Shown here: positions 25,223-33,185 of the stretch, in pieces | How the letters are laid out: every line of letters starts with the position of its first letter | Position numbering within the stretch: position 1 is the first letter of the stretch | Source of the DNA: Microbacterium terricola | GTDB taxonomy: Bacteria > Actinomycetota > Actinomycetes > Actinomycetales > Microbacteriaceae | Length of the DNA: 64,000 nucleotides | Assembly (NCBI RefSeq): GCF_027943945.1 | Contig: NZ_AP027141.1 | Span: 248,001 to 312,000 of the forward strand | Reading direction: 5' to 3' | Program-made: the position numbers and the translations under genes | Notes under the pieces: model-generated | Told to the model about the DNA's origin: nothing | The model's database searches: none | The model's input: the letters and a program-made list of their open reading frames with translations, nothing else

Positions 25223-26613
25223 CGGCGCGCAGCGGGGACGGCGGCGGCCCGTTCGGCTGGCGCTTCACCGCGCCGCTGCTCCTCGCCTCGTCGCTCAACC
25301 CGATCAACAGCTCGCTGCTCGCGACCGGCCTCACCGGCATCGCGCGCGAGTTCGCGGTCTCCCCCGGGGCCGCGGCCACGCTGGTGTCGGTGCTGTACCT
25401 GTGCAGCGCGATCGCCCAGCCGGCCGTCGGTCGCCTCGGACTCGTGTTCGGTCAGCGCAGGGTGTTCGCGGCCGGACTGGTGCTGGTCGTGGCCGGCGGC
25501 GTCGCGGGCGCACTCGCCCCCTCGTTCGCGTGGCTGCTGCTCGCTCGCGCGCTGATCGGCGTCGGCACCTCGGCCGCCTTCCCCACCTCGATGGCGCTGG
25601 TCCGTGCCCGCGCCGACAGGGCGGGAGGCGGCACGCCGACCCGCGTGATCGGCCTGCTGTCGATCGCCGCTCAGGTGTCGCTCGTGATCGGGCTGCCTCT
25701 CGGCGGCCTGCTCACCAGCCTGCTGGGCTGGCGGTCGCTGTTCGCTGTGAACGTCCCGCTCGCGCTGGTCACCCTCGTCGCGGTGGGGCGCTGGATCGAG
25801 CGCGACGGACCGATCGAGCGCAGCTCCCCCGCGCGGATGCTGGTGACGCTCGATGCGGCCGGCATGGCCGTGTTCGCCGGTGTGATGGCCGGGCTGCTCG
25901 TGTTCCTCGGCGACCTGGCCCACCCGCGCTGGTGGCTGCTCGGCGCGGTCGTGCTCGGCGGGCTGCTGTTCGTGCTGTGGGAGCGGCGGGTGTCGTCGCC
26001 GTTCATCGACGTGCGACTGCTCGCCGCGCAGCCCGCCCTGGCGCGGATCTTCGCACGCCAGCTGCTCTCGGGTGTCGCCGTGTTCACCGCGCTGTACGGA
26101 TTGAGCCAGTGGATGGGCGACGCGGCCGGGCTCGATGCCGCAGCCGTCGGCGTGATCATGCTGCCGCTGTCGCTCGTCAGCATCCTCGTCGCCCGGCTCG
26201 TGTCGGTCCGCGGCTGGGTGCGCGGCCCCCTCATCGGGGGAGCCTGCGCGGTCGTCCTGGCGGGAGGGATGCTGCTGCTCCTCCAGTCGGCGACCGCCTG
26301 GCTGGTGCCGATGCTGCTGCTCACCGCCGTCGTCTACGGCCTGGCGCAGGGCCTGACCGCCGTGGCCACCCAGGTCGCGACGTACGTGCTCACCCCGGCC
26401 GGGCAGCTCGGCACCGCCGCGGGGCTGCTGCGCAGCTTCGGCTACATCGGGGCGATGCTGTCGGCCGGGGTCATCTCGGTCACCTTCGGGGCGGTGCCGA
26501 CCGACGCAGGCCTGCACAGGCAGGGCTGGGTGATCGCCGCCCTGGGGGTGGTGCTCATCCTCCTGACCATCGACCGGCGCCTTCCTCGCACGGCGGGGCA
26601 TCGCGCGACCTGA
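25219..26613 (+). CDS. MFS transporter (DHA-like), last gene of operon
   Basis: A 464-residue MFS permease with 12-14 hydrophobic helices. Notable motifs are LGLVFGQRRVFAAGLVLV in loop 2-3 and PLGGLLTSLLGWRSLF in the motif C region; this is closer to the drug/H+ antiporter group than to the first MFS of the operon. It may export an inhibitory intermediate or product. ATG 25219 overlaps the dehydrogenase stop (ATGA). A perfect 17-bp-stem terminator follows 11 bp after its stop. Confidence 0.85.
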   Translation: MTARSGDGGGPFGWRFTAPLLLASSLNPINSSLLATGLTGIAREFAVSPGAAATLVSVLYLCSAIAQPAVGRLGLVFGQRRVFAAGLVLVVAGGVAGALAPSFAWLLLARALIGVGTSAAFPTSMALVRARADRAGGGTPTRVIGLLSIAAQVSLVIGLPLGGLLTSLLGWRSLFAVNVPLALVTLVAVGRWIERDGPIERSSPARMLVTLDAAGMAVFAGVMAGLLVFLGDLAHPRWWLLGAVVLGGLLFVLWERRVSSPFIDVRLLAAQPALARIFARQLLSGVAVFTALYGLSQWMGDAAGLDAAAVGVIMLPLSLVSILVARLVSVRGWVRGPLIGGACAVVLAGGMLLLLQSATAWLVPMLLLTAVVYGLAQGLTAVATQVATYVLTPAGQLGTAAGLLRSFGYIGAMLSAGVISVTFGAVPTDAGLHRQGWVIAALGVVLILLTIDRRLPRTAGHRAT

Positions 26614-26624
26614 ACCGGAGAACG

Positions 26625-26662
26625 CGGAATCCCCGCACGCCCGAGGGCGTGCGGGGATTCCG
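26625..26662. terminator. Bidirectional terminator
   Basis: A perfect 17-bp stem (26625-26641 with 26646-26662) around a CGAG loop, containing GGAATCCCCGCACGCC. It lies between the end of the MFS operon (plus) and the end of the GlsB-like gene (minus) and can stop both. Confidence 0.9.
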
Positions 26663-26673
26663 GATGATGCGGG

Positions 26674-26943
26674 TCAGGCCTTGCGCGAGCTGCGGTTGGC
26701 GAAGAAGCCGTAGATCAGCAGCACGATGATCGAACCGCCGATGGCGAGCAGCCACGTCTGGATCGAGAAGAACTCCTCGAGCGGTGCGTTGAAGAGGACG
26801 CTGCCGAGCCATCCGCCGAGCAGCGCGCCGACGACGCCGAGGAGGAGCGTGATCAGCCAGCCGCCGCCCTGCTTGCCGGGGAGGATGAGCTTGGCGATCG
26901 CGCCGGCGATCAGGCCGAGAAGAAGGAATCCGAGGAAGCCCAT
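26674..26943 (-). CDS. GlsB/YeaQ/YmgE-family stress membrane protein
   Basis: An 89-residue membrane protein of the transglycosylase-associated/GlsB family. Three hydrophobic helices: FLGFLLLGLIAGAIAKLIL, then the signature PGKQGGGWLITLLLGVVGALLGGWLG, and a third near the end (AIGGSIIVLLIYGFF), with a basic tail RSSRKA. Members are induced by general or acid stress in several bacteria. ATG 26943 is chosen by family alignment. Its 5' region contains the GTCAACCCC motif shared with Dps and SDR genes. Confidence 0.9.
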   Translation of the reverse strand: MGFLGFLLLGLIAGAIAKLILPGKQGGGWLITLLLGVVGALLGGWLGSVLFNAPLEEFFSIQTWLLAIGGSIIVLLIYGFFANRSSRKA

Positions 26944-27034
26944 GTCGAGCTCGCTTTCTGTCGGTGAGTGCCCCTGGGGTGTGGGGCTCTGAAACCATAG
27001 CCGCGTATTCGAGCTGACCCCCAGTCTGCCCAGG

Positions 27035-27043
27035 GGGGTTGAC
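27035..27043 (-). promoter_or_regulatory. Shared GTCAACCCC element, copy 1
   Basis: GGGGTTGAC on the plus strand, GTCAACCCC toward the GlsB-like gene, 100 nt before its ATG. On the plus strand the same bases give TTGACA (27039-27044), which with TGTAAT (27061-27066) could also be a promoter toward 27200. Confidence 0.5.
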
Positions 27044-27199
27044 ATTGCCCTCGCGTGGGCTGTAATTGTGCGCGCGGGCGCGGCGGCGGGGTCGCTGCCT
27101 GCGCCACATGGCACGCCCCGGCACGGCTGCCCGCTAGCAGATCCCGCGGCTGCACGCCACGGGGCCGACGGGAGCCGCGTCCGCGCATACGTTCAGGCC

Positions 27200-27427
27200 A
27201 TGGATGAGAACACCACGGATCCGACCGGCCCTGAGCAGATGACTCCCGAGGAGAAGCGGCGCGACCAGCTGCTGGCTGCGCCCGGGGCGGTGGAGAGCGA
27301 TGCGGATCCGCGCATCGAGGTCTCGGAGCACGATGGCGTCACCCGCATCGACATCGCCCCGGACGCCGAGGTGCGCCCGGGTAACCCGTACGCCGAACCT
27401 CAGGACGACGAGGGGGCGAGCCGATGA
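27200..27427 (+). CDS. Small acidic protein cotranscribed with a Zn alcohol dehydrogenase
   Basis: A 75-residue acidic, probably disordered protein (MDENTTDPTGPEQMTPEEKR, ESDADPRIEVSEHDGVTRID, APDAEVRPGNPYAEPQDDE). No family recognised. TACGTT at 27188-27193 lies exactly 6 nt before ATG 27200, so a leaderless start is likely; a second promoter (TTGACA/TGTAAT) lies upstream. Its stop overlaps the next ATG (ATGA), coupling it to the dehydrogenase. Confidence 0.65.
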   Translation: MDENTTDPTGPEQMTPEEKRRDQLLAAPGAVESDADPRIEVSEHDGVTRIDIAPDAEVRPGNPYAEPQDDEGASR

Positions 27428-28599
27428 AGGCCCTCACCTGGCAGGGCAAGCGGAAGGTCACCGTCGAGGAGGTGCCGGATCCGGTGATCCAGGCGCCGAC
27501 CGACGCGATCGTGAAGATCACCTCGACCGCGATCTGCGGATCCGACCTGCATCTGTACGAGATCTTCGGCCCGTACCTCGATGCCGGCGACATCCTCGGC
27601 CACGAGCCGATGGGCGTCGTGGTGGAGGTCGGTTCGGCGGTTTCGCAGCTGGCAGTGGGGGACCGCGTGGTGGTGCCGTTCAACATCGCGTGCGGGAGCT
27701 GCTTCATGTGCCGGCACGGTCTGCAGTCGCAGTGCGAGACGACGCAGGTCACCGAGTACGGCAGTGGGGCGGCGCTCTTCGGCTACACCAAGCTGTACGG
27801 CCAGGTGCCCGGCGGTCAGGCCGAGTACCTCCGGGTGCCGCTGGCCGACCACAACCACATCAAGGTCGGCTCGGACCTCCCCGACGACCGGTACCTCTTC
27901 CTCAGCGACATCCTGCCGACGGGGTGGCAGGGCGTGGAGTACGCGAACGTGCCCGACGGCGGCACGGTGGCCGTGATGGGGCTCGGCCCCGTGGGCCAGT
28001 TCGCGGCGCGCGCCGCCGTCCACCGCGGGTACCGGGTGCTGGCGGTGGATCCGGAGGCGCCGCGACGTGAGATGGCCGCACGGCACGGCATCGAGACCTT
28101 CGACCTCACCGACACCGTCGTCGCGGAGCTGCGGGATCTCACCGAGGGTCGCGGACCCGACTCGGTCATCGACGCCGTCGGCCTCGAGGCACACGGCAAC
28201 CCCGGCATCAAGCTCGCTCAGGACGCGATCGGCCTGCTCCCCGATGCGATCGCGCAGAAGCTCATGGACACCGCCGGCGTCGACCGGCTCGCCGCCGTGT
28301 ACGCCTCCATCGACCTCGTCCGCCGAGGCGGCACCGTGTCGCTGAGTGGCGTCTACGCGGGCGAAGCCGACATCCTCCCGATGAAGACGATGTTCGACAA
28401 GCAGATCTCGCTGCGGATGGGACAGTGCAACGTCAAGCGGTGGGTCGACGACCTGCTGCCCCTCGTGGAGGAGCCCGCCGATCCGCTCGGCGTGATGGAC
28501 CTCGTCACGCATCACGCACCGCTCACCGATGCCCCCGGCCTCTACGAGACGTTCCAGAAGAAGGAGGACGGCTGCATCAAGGTGGTGCTCCGGCCCTGA
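27424..28599 (+). CDS. Zinc-dependent alcohol dehydrogenase, formaldehyde-dehydrogenase-like
   Basis: A 391-residue medium-chain dehydrogenase. Catalytic zinc ligands lie in ICGSDLH (Cys about 38) and GHEPMGVVVE; the structural zinc loop CGSCFMCRHGLQSQC has all four cysteines. The NAD(P) fold is VMGLGPVGQFAARAA. The overall pattern (SDLHLY, FGYTKLYGQVPGGQAEYLRVP) resembles glutathione-independent formaldehyde dehydrogenases and related threonine-like enzymes. The true substrate is open. Located in a stress-gene region; ends in a strong terminator. Confidence 0.9.
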   Translation: MKALTWQGKRKVTVEEVPDPVIQAPTDAIVKITSTAICGSDLHLYEIFGPYLDAGDILGHEPMGVVVEVGSAVSQLAVGDRVVVPFNIACGSCFMCRHGLQSQCETTQVTEYGSGAALFGYTKLYGQVPGGQAEYLRVPLADHNHIKVGSDLPDDRYLFLSDILPTGWQGVEYANVPDGGTVAVMGLGPVGQFAARAAVHRGYRVLAVDPEAPRREMAARHGIETFDLTDTVVAELRDLTEGRGPDSVIDAVGLEAHGNPGIKLAQDAIGLLPDAIAQKLMDTAGVDRLAAVYASIDLVRRGGTVSLSGVYAGEADILPMKTMFDKQISLRMGQCNVKRWVDDLLPLVEEPADPLGVMDLVTHHAPLTDAPGLYETFQKKEDGCIKVVLRP

Positions 28600-28612
28600 G
28601 GTCTCGTTCCCC

Positions 28613-28648
28613 ACACCGCACCCGCGCCGATCGGCGCGGGTGCGGTGT
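28613..28648. terminator. Perfect palindromic terminator
   Basis: A perfect 36-nt palindrome (ACACCGCACCCGCGCCGA and its complement) between the dehydrogenase (plus) and the SRPBCC gene (minus), followed by TTTG. It acts for both converging genes. Confidence 0.88.
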
Positions 28649-28654
28649 TTGCGG

Positions 28655-29110
28655 TCAGGCCGAGACGTCACCTCGCCACGCACCGGTCTCGGCGCCGCGG
28701 CTCTCGATGAACTCCTTGAAGTTCTTGAGGTCCTTCTTGACCGCGTGCGAGCCGGCGCCGACGAGGGCGCCCGCTTTCTCCAGCAGACCCTCCGGCTCCC
28801 AGTCGAGCTGGACGGTGACGCGGCTCGAGTCCTCGTCGAGCTTGTGGAACGTCACGACCCCTGCGTGCGCCGCCTCGCCCTGCGTGCTCCGCCAGGCGAC
28901 GCGCTCATCCGGGTGCTGCTCGGTGATCTCGGCGTCGAACTCGCGCTCCGCTCCGCCGACCTTCACCTTCCAGTGGGTGTGCGTGTCGTCGATCTGGGTG
29001 AGCGACTCGACCTCGTCCAGGAACTTCGGGAAGCTCTCGAACTGCGTCCACTGGTTGTAGGCGACGCGGACGGGGACGTCGACGTCGATGGTCTCGATGA
29101 TCTGCACCAT
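28655..29110 (-). CDS. SRPBCC-family protein (cyclase/dehydrase-like)
   Basis: A 151-residue START/Bet v1-like protein. MVQIIETIDVDVPVRVAYNQ is the first strand and helix, followed by WTQFESFPKFLDEVESL, a typical SRPBCC start; WKVKVGGAEREFDAEI and RVTVQLDWEP form the curved sheet and the last part is the long C-terminal helix (KKDLKNFKEFIESRG). Such proteins bind hydrophobic ligands; this subgroup is often stress-linked. ATG 29110 has GAGGAG upstream. A GTCAACCCC element lies 75 nt before the start. Confidence 0.87.
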   Translation of the reverse strand: MVQIIETIDVDVPVRVAYNQWTQFESFPKFLDEVESLTQIDDTHTHWKVKVGGAEREFDAEITEQHPDERVAWRSTQGEAAHAGVVTFHKLDEDSSRVTVQLDWEPEGLLEKAGALVGAGSHAVKKDLKNFKEFIESRGAETGAWRGDVSA

Positions 29111-29176
29111 GTGCTGCTCCTCGGGTAGGTGGAAATGCGTTACCTCCATCTCACCGGCCGGGGCGAGATCTCTCCC

Positions 29177-29185
29177 GGGGTTGAC
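29177..29185 (-). promoter_or_regulatory. Shared GTCAACCCC element, copy 2
   Basis: GGGGTTGAC on the plus strand; read toward the SRPBCC gene it is GTCAACCCC, 75 nt before the ATG. The gap also holds the PadR operators toward the other side. Confidence 0.45.
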
Positions 29186-29232
29186 AGCATCCGATTCGTC
29201 ACTCGTTGAAAGTCCCGGTAATCAGTGTTGCC

Positions 29233-29267
29233 AAGTACTGGTACTTAGTGTTACCGTCTACTGGTAG
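29233..29267. promoter_or_regulatory. Twin PadR operators
   Basis: AAGTAC-TG-GTACTT (29233-29246, 6-bp arms) and CTAC-TG-GTAG (29258-29267, 4-bp arms) share the core TACTGGTA, with centres 23 bp apart. They lie 31-65 bp before the PadR start and around a possible TTGCCA/TACCGT promoter, as expected for autoregulation. Confidence 0.7.
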
Positions 29268-29297
29268 TCAGCAACACAGAGTAGATGGGAGGTGGAC

Positions 29298-29651
29298 ATG
29301 GGCAATCAGATGACCGAGATGCTCAAGGGCACGCTCGAAGGCATCGTCCTCACGATCCTGGCGGCCGAGCCGGCGTACGGATACGAGATCACGGCGCGGC
29401 TGCGAGACGAGGGCTTCGCCGAGATCGTCGAGGGCACCGTCTACGCCCTGCTGGTCCGCATCGAGCAGCGCGGGTTCGTCGACGTCGAGAAGGTGCCGTC
29501 GGAGAAGGGCCCGCCGCGCAAGGTGTACTCGCTCAACGCCCAGGGCCGGGAACAGCTCGGCGAGTTCTGGGAGACGTGGAGCTTCATCGCCGAGCGCATG
29601 GAGAAGCTCCACCACGAACACACAGATCACATCGACGAAGGAGAGAAGTAG
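29298..29651 (+). CDS. PadR-family regulator of an ABC exporter
   Basis: A 117-residue PadR protein. The winged helix spans KGTLEGIVLTILAAEPAYGYEI to GTVYALLVRIEQRGFVDV, with the wing KGPPRKVYSLN, and one C-terminal dimerisation helix (FWETWSFIAERMEKLHHEHTD). ATG 29298 is chosen for the GGGAGG at 29287-29292. It heads a four-gene operon with DUF1048, an ABC ATPase and a permease. PadR-type repressors in such operons respond to drugs or cell-envelope signals exported by the pump. Confidence 0.92.
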   Translation: MGNQMTEMLKGTLEGIVLTILAAEPAYGYEITARLRDEGFAEIVEGTVYALLVRIEQRGFVDVEKVPSEKGPPRKVYSLNAQGREQLGEFWETWSFIAERMEKLHHEHTDHIDEGEK

Positions 29652-29653
29652 CC

Positions 29654-30028
29654 ATGGCCGCAAAGTGGATCGAATTCCTCACGGGATCACTCGACGACAA
29701 GAAGGCGTATCGGCAGTACAAGGCCCGCATCGCGGCGCTGCCCGAACCGTACAAGACCGCCGCGTCGGCCTTCGAGCGGTACTTCATGTACAACGGCGGC
29801 ATCACCGATGGTGACCCCGGCGTCATGATCACGATGCTGAACGACTTCGCCGACCTGTGGGAGCGTGCCGCCGCCGACAAGACGCCGGTCGACGAGATCG
29901 TCGGCGACGACCCGGTCGACTTCGCCGAGGCGTTCGCCGCGGCGTACGCCGGCAAGCGCTGGATCGACAAGGAGCGCACGCGCCTCACGGACACCATCCG
30001 GGGGCTCAAGACCGAGGAGGAGCGATGA
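29654..30028 (+). CDS. DUF1048 protein
   Basis: A 124-residue helical protein of DUF1048: KWIEFLTGSLDDKKAYRQYKARI, LPEPYKTAASAFERYFMYNGGI, and FAEAFAAAYAGKRWIDKERTRL. The family is repeatedly encoded with PadR and an ABC exporter, as here, and its function is unknown; an all-alpha bundle that binds the regulator or pump is possible. Two bp after the PadR stop; its own stop overlaps the ATPase start (ATGA). Confidence 0.85.
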   Translation: MAAKWIEFLTGSLDDKKAYRQYKARIAALPEPYKTAASAFERYFMYNGGITDGDPGVMITMLNDFADLWERAAADKTPVDEIVGDDPVDFAEAFAAAYAGKRWIDKERTRLTDTIRGLKTEEER

Positions 30029-30822
30029 CTTCCACCACGGATGCTGCCATCCGCGTGGCAGGACTCGAGAAGTCGTTCAAGGACCTGCACGTGCTGCGCG
30101 GGGTCGACTTCGAGGTCGCCCCCGGCACGATCTTCGCCCTGCTCGGCTCGAACGGTGCGGGCAAGACGACCGTCGTGCGGATCCTGTCGACGCTGCTCAA
30201 GGCTGACGCAGGGGCGGCGACCGTGCACGGCCACGATGTGGCCACGCACGCGCAGGAGGTGCGGGAGGCGATCAGCCTCACGGGACAGTTCGCCGCCGTC
30301 GATGAGGTGCTCAGCGGCCGGGAGAATCTGGTCCTCGTCGCGCAGCTGCGCCACCTCAAGAACCCCGGCCAGATCGCGGACGACCTGCTCGCGCGGTTCG
30401 CCCTGACCGAGGCCGGCGGTCGGAAGGCCGCCACCTACTCCGGTGGCATGCGCCGGCGGCTCGACATCGCGATGAGCCTCATCGGCAACCCGCCGGTGAT
30501 CTTCCTCGACGAGCCGACGACGGGCCTCGACCCGCAGGCGCGCATCGAGGTCTGGCAGACCGTGAAGCAGCTCGCGAGGACCGGCACGACCGTGCTGCTC
30601 ACCACGCAGTACCTCGACGAGGCAGAACAGCTCGCCGACCGCATCGCGATCCTCCATGAGGGACGCATCCTCGTCAACGGCACCCTGGCAGAGCTCAAGA
30701 AGCTCCTGCCGGCCGCCAAGGTCGAGTACATCGAGAAGCAGCCGAGCCTCGAGGACGTGTTCCTCGCGCTCGTCGGCGACAGCGCGGCACCAGCCGGCAC
30801 GGACAGTGAGGAACGACGATGA
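30025..30822 (+). CDS. ABC transporter ATP-binding protein (DrrA-like)
   Basis: A 265-residue ATPase. Walker A GSNGAGKTT (about 42-50), Q-loop SLTGQFAAVDEVLSGREN, signature YSGGMRRRLDIAMSL, Walker B VIFLDEPTTGLD and switch His-equivalent TTQYLDEAE (Gln instead of His, as common in the DrrA group). This class drives drug or lipid efflux with a partner permease, encoded next. Translation is coupled on both sides by ATGA overlaps. Confidence 0.94.
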   Translation: MTSTTDAAIRVAGLEKSFKDLHVLRGVDFEVAPGTIFALLGSNGAGKTTVVRILSTLLKADAGAATVHGHDVATHAQEVREAISLTGQFAAVDEVLSGRENLVLVAQLRHLKNPGQIADDLLARFALTEAGGRKAATYSGGMRRRLDIAMSLIGNPPVIFLDEPTTGLDPQARIEVWQTVKQLARTGTTVLLTTQYLDEAEQLADRIAILHEGRILVNGTLAELKKLLPAAKVEYIEKQPSLEDVFLALVGDSAAPAGTDSEERR

Positions 30823-31580
30823 CCACGCACTTCTTCGGCGACACCGCCGTCTTGACCAGCCGCTCGCTGCGTCACATCCTGCGCAGCCCCGACACGATCA
30901 TCACGACGGCCGTCACGCCGGTCGCGCTCATGCTGCTGTTCGTCTTCGTCTTCGGCGGCGCGATCGACACGGGCGCGCTGTCGTACATCGACTACATGCT
31001 GCCGGGCATCCTGCTCATCACGATCGCGTCGGGCATCGCGTACACCGCATACCGGCTGTTCCTCGATCTGCAGGGCGGCATCTTCGAGCGCTTCCAGTCC
31101 ATGCCGATCGCACGGTCGGCGTCGCTCTGGGCGCACGTGCTGACCTCGCTCGTGGCCAACCTGGCCTCGATCGTGATCGTCGTGGGCGTCGCTCTGCTGA
31201 TGGGTTTCCGCACGGGAGCCGGCGTGTGGGGCTGGCTCGCCGTCACCGGCATGCTGGTGCTGTTCACCCTGGCGCTGACCTGGATCGCGGTCATCGCCGG
31301 ACTGTCGGCCAAGACCGTGGACGGCGCGAGCGCGTTCTCATACCCGCTCATCTTCCTGCCGTTCATCAGCTCCGCGTTCGTGCCGACCGAGACGATGCCC
31401 GCACCGGTGCAGTGGTTCGCTGAGAACCAGCCGGTGACCTCGATCGTCAACTCGATCCGCGACATCTTCTCAGGGCAGCCGGTCGGAGACGACATCTGGG
31501 TGGCACTGGCCTGGTGCCTCGGCATCCTCGTTGTTGCGTACTTCGGGGCGATGGCGATCTACCGGCGGAAGATCAGCTGA
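30819..31580 (+). CDS. ABC-2 type permease (DrrB-like)
   Basis: A 253-residue permease with six hydrophobic helices of the ABC-2 family. Motifs: [17 protein letters not shown] at the N-terminus, [17 protein letters not shown], and the late [16 protein letters not shown] followed by [16 protein letters not shown]. It pairs with the ATPase; substrate unknown. The end overlaps the convergent CGNR-LacI gene by 8 bp. Confidence 0.92.
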   Translation: MTTHFFGDTAVLTSRSLRHILRSPDTIITTAVTPVALMLLFVFVFGGAIDTGALSYIDYMLPGILLITIASGIAYTAYRLFLDLQGGIFERFQSMPIARSASLWAHVLTSLVANLASIVIVVGVALLMGFRTGAGVWGWLAVTGMLVLFTLALTWIAVIAGLSAKTVDGASAFSYPLIFLPFISSAFVPTETMPAPVQWFAENQPVTSIVNSIRDIFSGQPVGDDIWVALAWCLGILVVAYFGAMAIYRRKIS

Positions 31581-32337
31581 CCCGCTCGGCGCGCAGCTCG
31601 CGTGCAGCCTGATTCGGGCGGTAGCCGAGCTCATCGATCGCCGCCTGCACACGGATCCGGGTCGCTTCGGCGACCCGGATCCTGCCTGTGACGACGTTGG
31701 ACACCGTCTTCATCGACACGCCGGATCGCGCAGCCACGTCGAGCAGCCGCGGAGCCCGCGTTCCCGAACCGGCCGCGGGGATCGCCTCGTCCCGCGCCGA
31801 GCCGGGGCTGTTGCGTCGCCGCATCTTGACGTAGTTGCCGCACCCCGCCATCGAGCACCAGCGCGCGGAGCCGTTGCGCGAGTCGTCCCAGTACGCCCAG
31901 CGGCAGGTGTCGCGGGCGCAGGCCTTCAGTCGCGACCAGCTGCCGTCGGCCCTCGCCGTCTCGATGGCCTGGACGATCACACCGAAGCCGGCTGCGGCAC
32001 CGGGCATGCCCGTCAGCGCGGGTGCGCCGTCCGGAGCGAAGGACAGCCGCACCGGCACCGACCGCAGGCCCTCGTTCAGGCCGTCGAGCGCGGCAGCAAG
32101 CGGCTCGTGTCCGGCGTGGGCGAGCAGCACCTCGCGGAGGCCCTCGCGGATCTGCTGGGCCAGCCGGAGATCGTCCGCTGTCAGCTGACCCGCATCCGTC
32201 TGCGCGTGCGCGACGAACCAGCGGCCGAGGTCGGCGGGGCTGCGCCAGGTGTCCTCATCCTCCTGCCACTCCACACTGTTCACGAAGGCGGCGACCAGGC
32301 GGATCGACGGGGGAGCAGCATCCATCTCGAGAGACAT
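31573..32337 (-). CDS. ABATE-CGNR zinc finger protein fused to a LacI-type HTH
   Basis: A 254-residue regulator with an unusual build. Residues 1 to about 130 form the ABATE domain ([33 protein letters not shown]), then the CGNR zinc finger: [12 protein letters not shown] and [15 protein letters not shown]. Residues about 195-254 read [21 protein letters not shown] and [17 protein letters not shown], a full LacI helix-turn-helix plus hinge but with no sugar-binding domain. CGNR proteins normally end at the finger. ATG 32337 appears leaderless, with TATATC (minus) 6 nt upstream. Confidence 0.88.
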   Translation of the reverse strand: MSLEMDAAPPSIRLVAAFVNSVEWQEDEDTWRSPADLGRWFVAHAQTDAGQLTADDLRLAQQIREGLREVLLAHAGHEPLAAALDGLNEGLRSVPVRLSFAPDGAPALTGMPGAAAGFGVIVQAIETARADGSWSRLKACARDTCRWAYWDDSRNGSARWCSMAGCGNYVKMRRRNSPGSARDEAIPAAGSGTRAPRLLDVAARSGVSMKTVSNVVTGRIRVAEATRIRVQAAIDELGYRPNQAARELRAERVS

Positions 32338-32343
32338 GACACC

Positions 32344-32370
32344 GATATAACCATGACAGTGGTGTCAAGA
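32344..32370 (-). promoter_or_regulatory. Promoter/operator of the CGNR-LacI gene
   Basis: On the minus strand a TATATC -10 box (32344-32349) lies 6 nt before the ATG. TGACA-GTGG-TGTCA (32354-32367) is a palindrome just upstream, and an extra TGACACC (32337-32343) overlaps the start codon, giving an inverted pair with GGTGTCA (32361-32367). Binding here would shut the promoter. Confidence 0.65.
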
Positions 32371-32459
32371 CCAGATGCGCCTTTCGCTGCACCGCGCGAC
32401 GAGCCCGGCCGATGTCAAGCCGCTACCGCGCCGCGGTCGGCGGCTCATAGCCTGCTCGC

Positions 32460-33185
32460 ATGGCGGTGAACGAACTCTGGCTCGTGCGGCATGGCGAAAG
32501 CCTCGGCAACGAGGCGGCCACCCGCGCCGAACACGAAGGACTCGAGCGCATCCCGCTGGATGTCCGCGACGCGGACGTGGAGCTCTCCCCGACTGGCGTC
32601 GAGCAGGCTCAAGCCCTCGGCACGTGGCTGGCCGGCCACCGCTCCGCGATCGACGTCTTCTGGGTGTCTCCCTACCTGCGGGCGCGGCAGACACTCGCCG
32701 GCGCGCTGGGCGAGGGCGCCGGATCCGCGCGCGTCATCGTGGACGAGCGACTGCGCGACCGTGAGCTCGGCATCCTCGATCTGCTGACGGCCCATGGCGT
32801 CGCGCGACTCCACCCCGAGGAAGCAGAGCGCCGCAGACAGCTCGGCAAGTTCTACCACCGTCCCCCCGGCGGGGAGTCATGGGCCGACGTCGCCCTGCGG
32901 CTGAGGTCGTTCCTGCGCGACGCCGCGGACGTGTCAGAGGGCACCGCGATGGTGGTCGCCCATGATGCGATCGTGATGCTCTTCCTCTACCTGATGGTGC
33001 CGATGGAGGAGGCCGAGCTGCTCGACTTCGCCGCGGCGAACACGGTCCTCAACGCCTCCGTCACGCACGTCGTGCGACGCGGTGTCGGCTGGGAGCTGGT
33101 CGACTTCTCGGTGGTCGACCATCTCGTGCGGGAAGGCGCCGACGTGACAGTCCACCCCGGTCACCCCGATGTCCAGCCCGAGTGA
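32460..33185 (+). CDS. Histidine phosphatase-family protein (phosphoglycerate mutase-like)
   Basis: A 241-residue member of the histidine phosphatase superfamily. The phosphorylated His is in LVRHGESLGN (residues about 8-17), a second core Arg in VSPYLRARQT, the Glu in GGESWADV, and the second His in VVAHDAIVM. The N-terminal half carries LSPTGVEQAQALG. The specificity among phosphoesters is unclear. TAGCCT at 32448-32453, 6 nt before ATG 32460, marks it as leaderless. Its last 17 bp overlap nnrD. Confidence 0.9.
   Translation: MAVNELWLVRHGESLGNEAATRAEHEGLERIPLDVRDADVELSPTGVEQAQALGTWLAGHRSAIDVFWVSPYLRARQTLAGALGEGAGSARVIVDERLRDRELGILDLLTAHGVARLHPEEAERRRQLGKFYHRPPGGESWADVALRLRSFLRDAADVSEGTAMVVAHDAIVMLFLYLMVPMEEAELLDFAAANTVLNASVTHVVRRGVGWELVDFSVVDHLVREGADVTVHPGHPDVQPE

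Noticed and set aside
24559..26601. A 680-codon minus-strand open frame opposite the dehydrogenase and MFS
   Set aside because: Same reason; the plus-strand genes have family motifs and coupled starts.
29161..29290. Invertible or CRISPR-like repeat from TACTGGTA copies
   Set aside because: Only two copies with differing flanks in a promoter; best explained as PadR operators.
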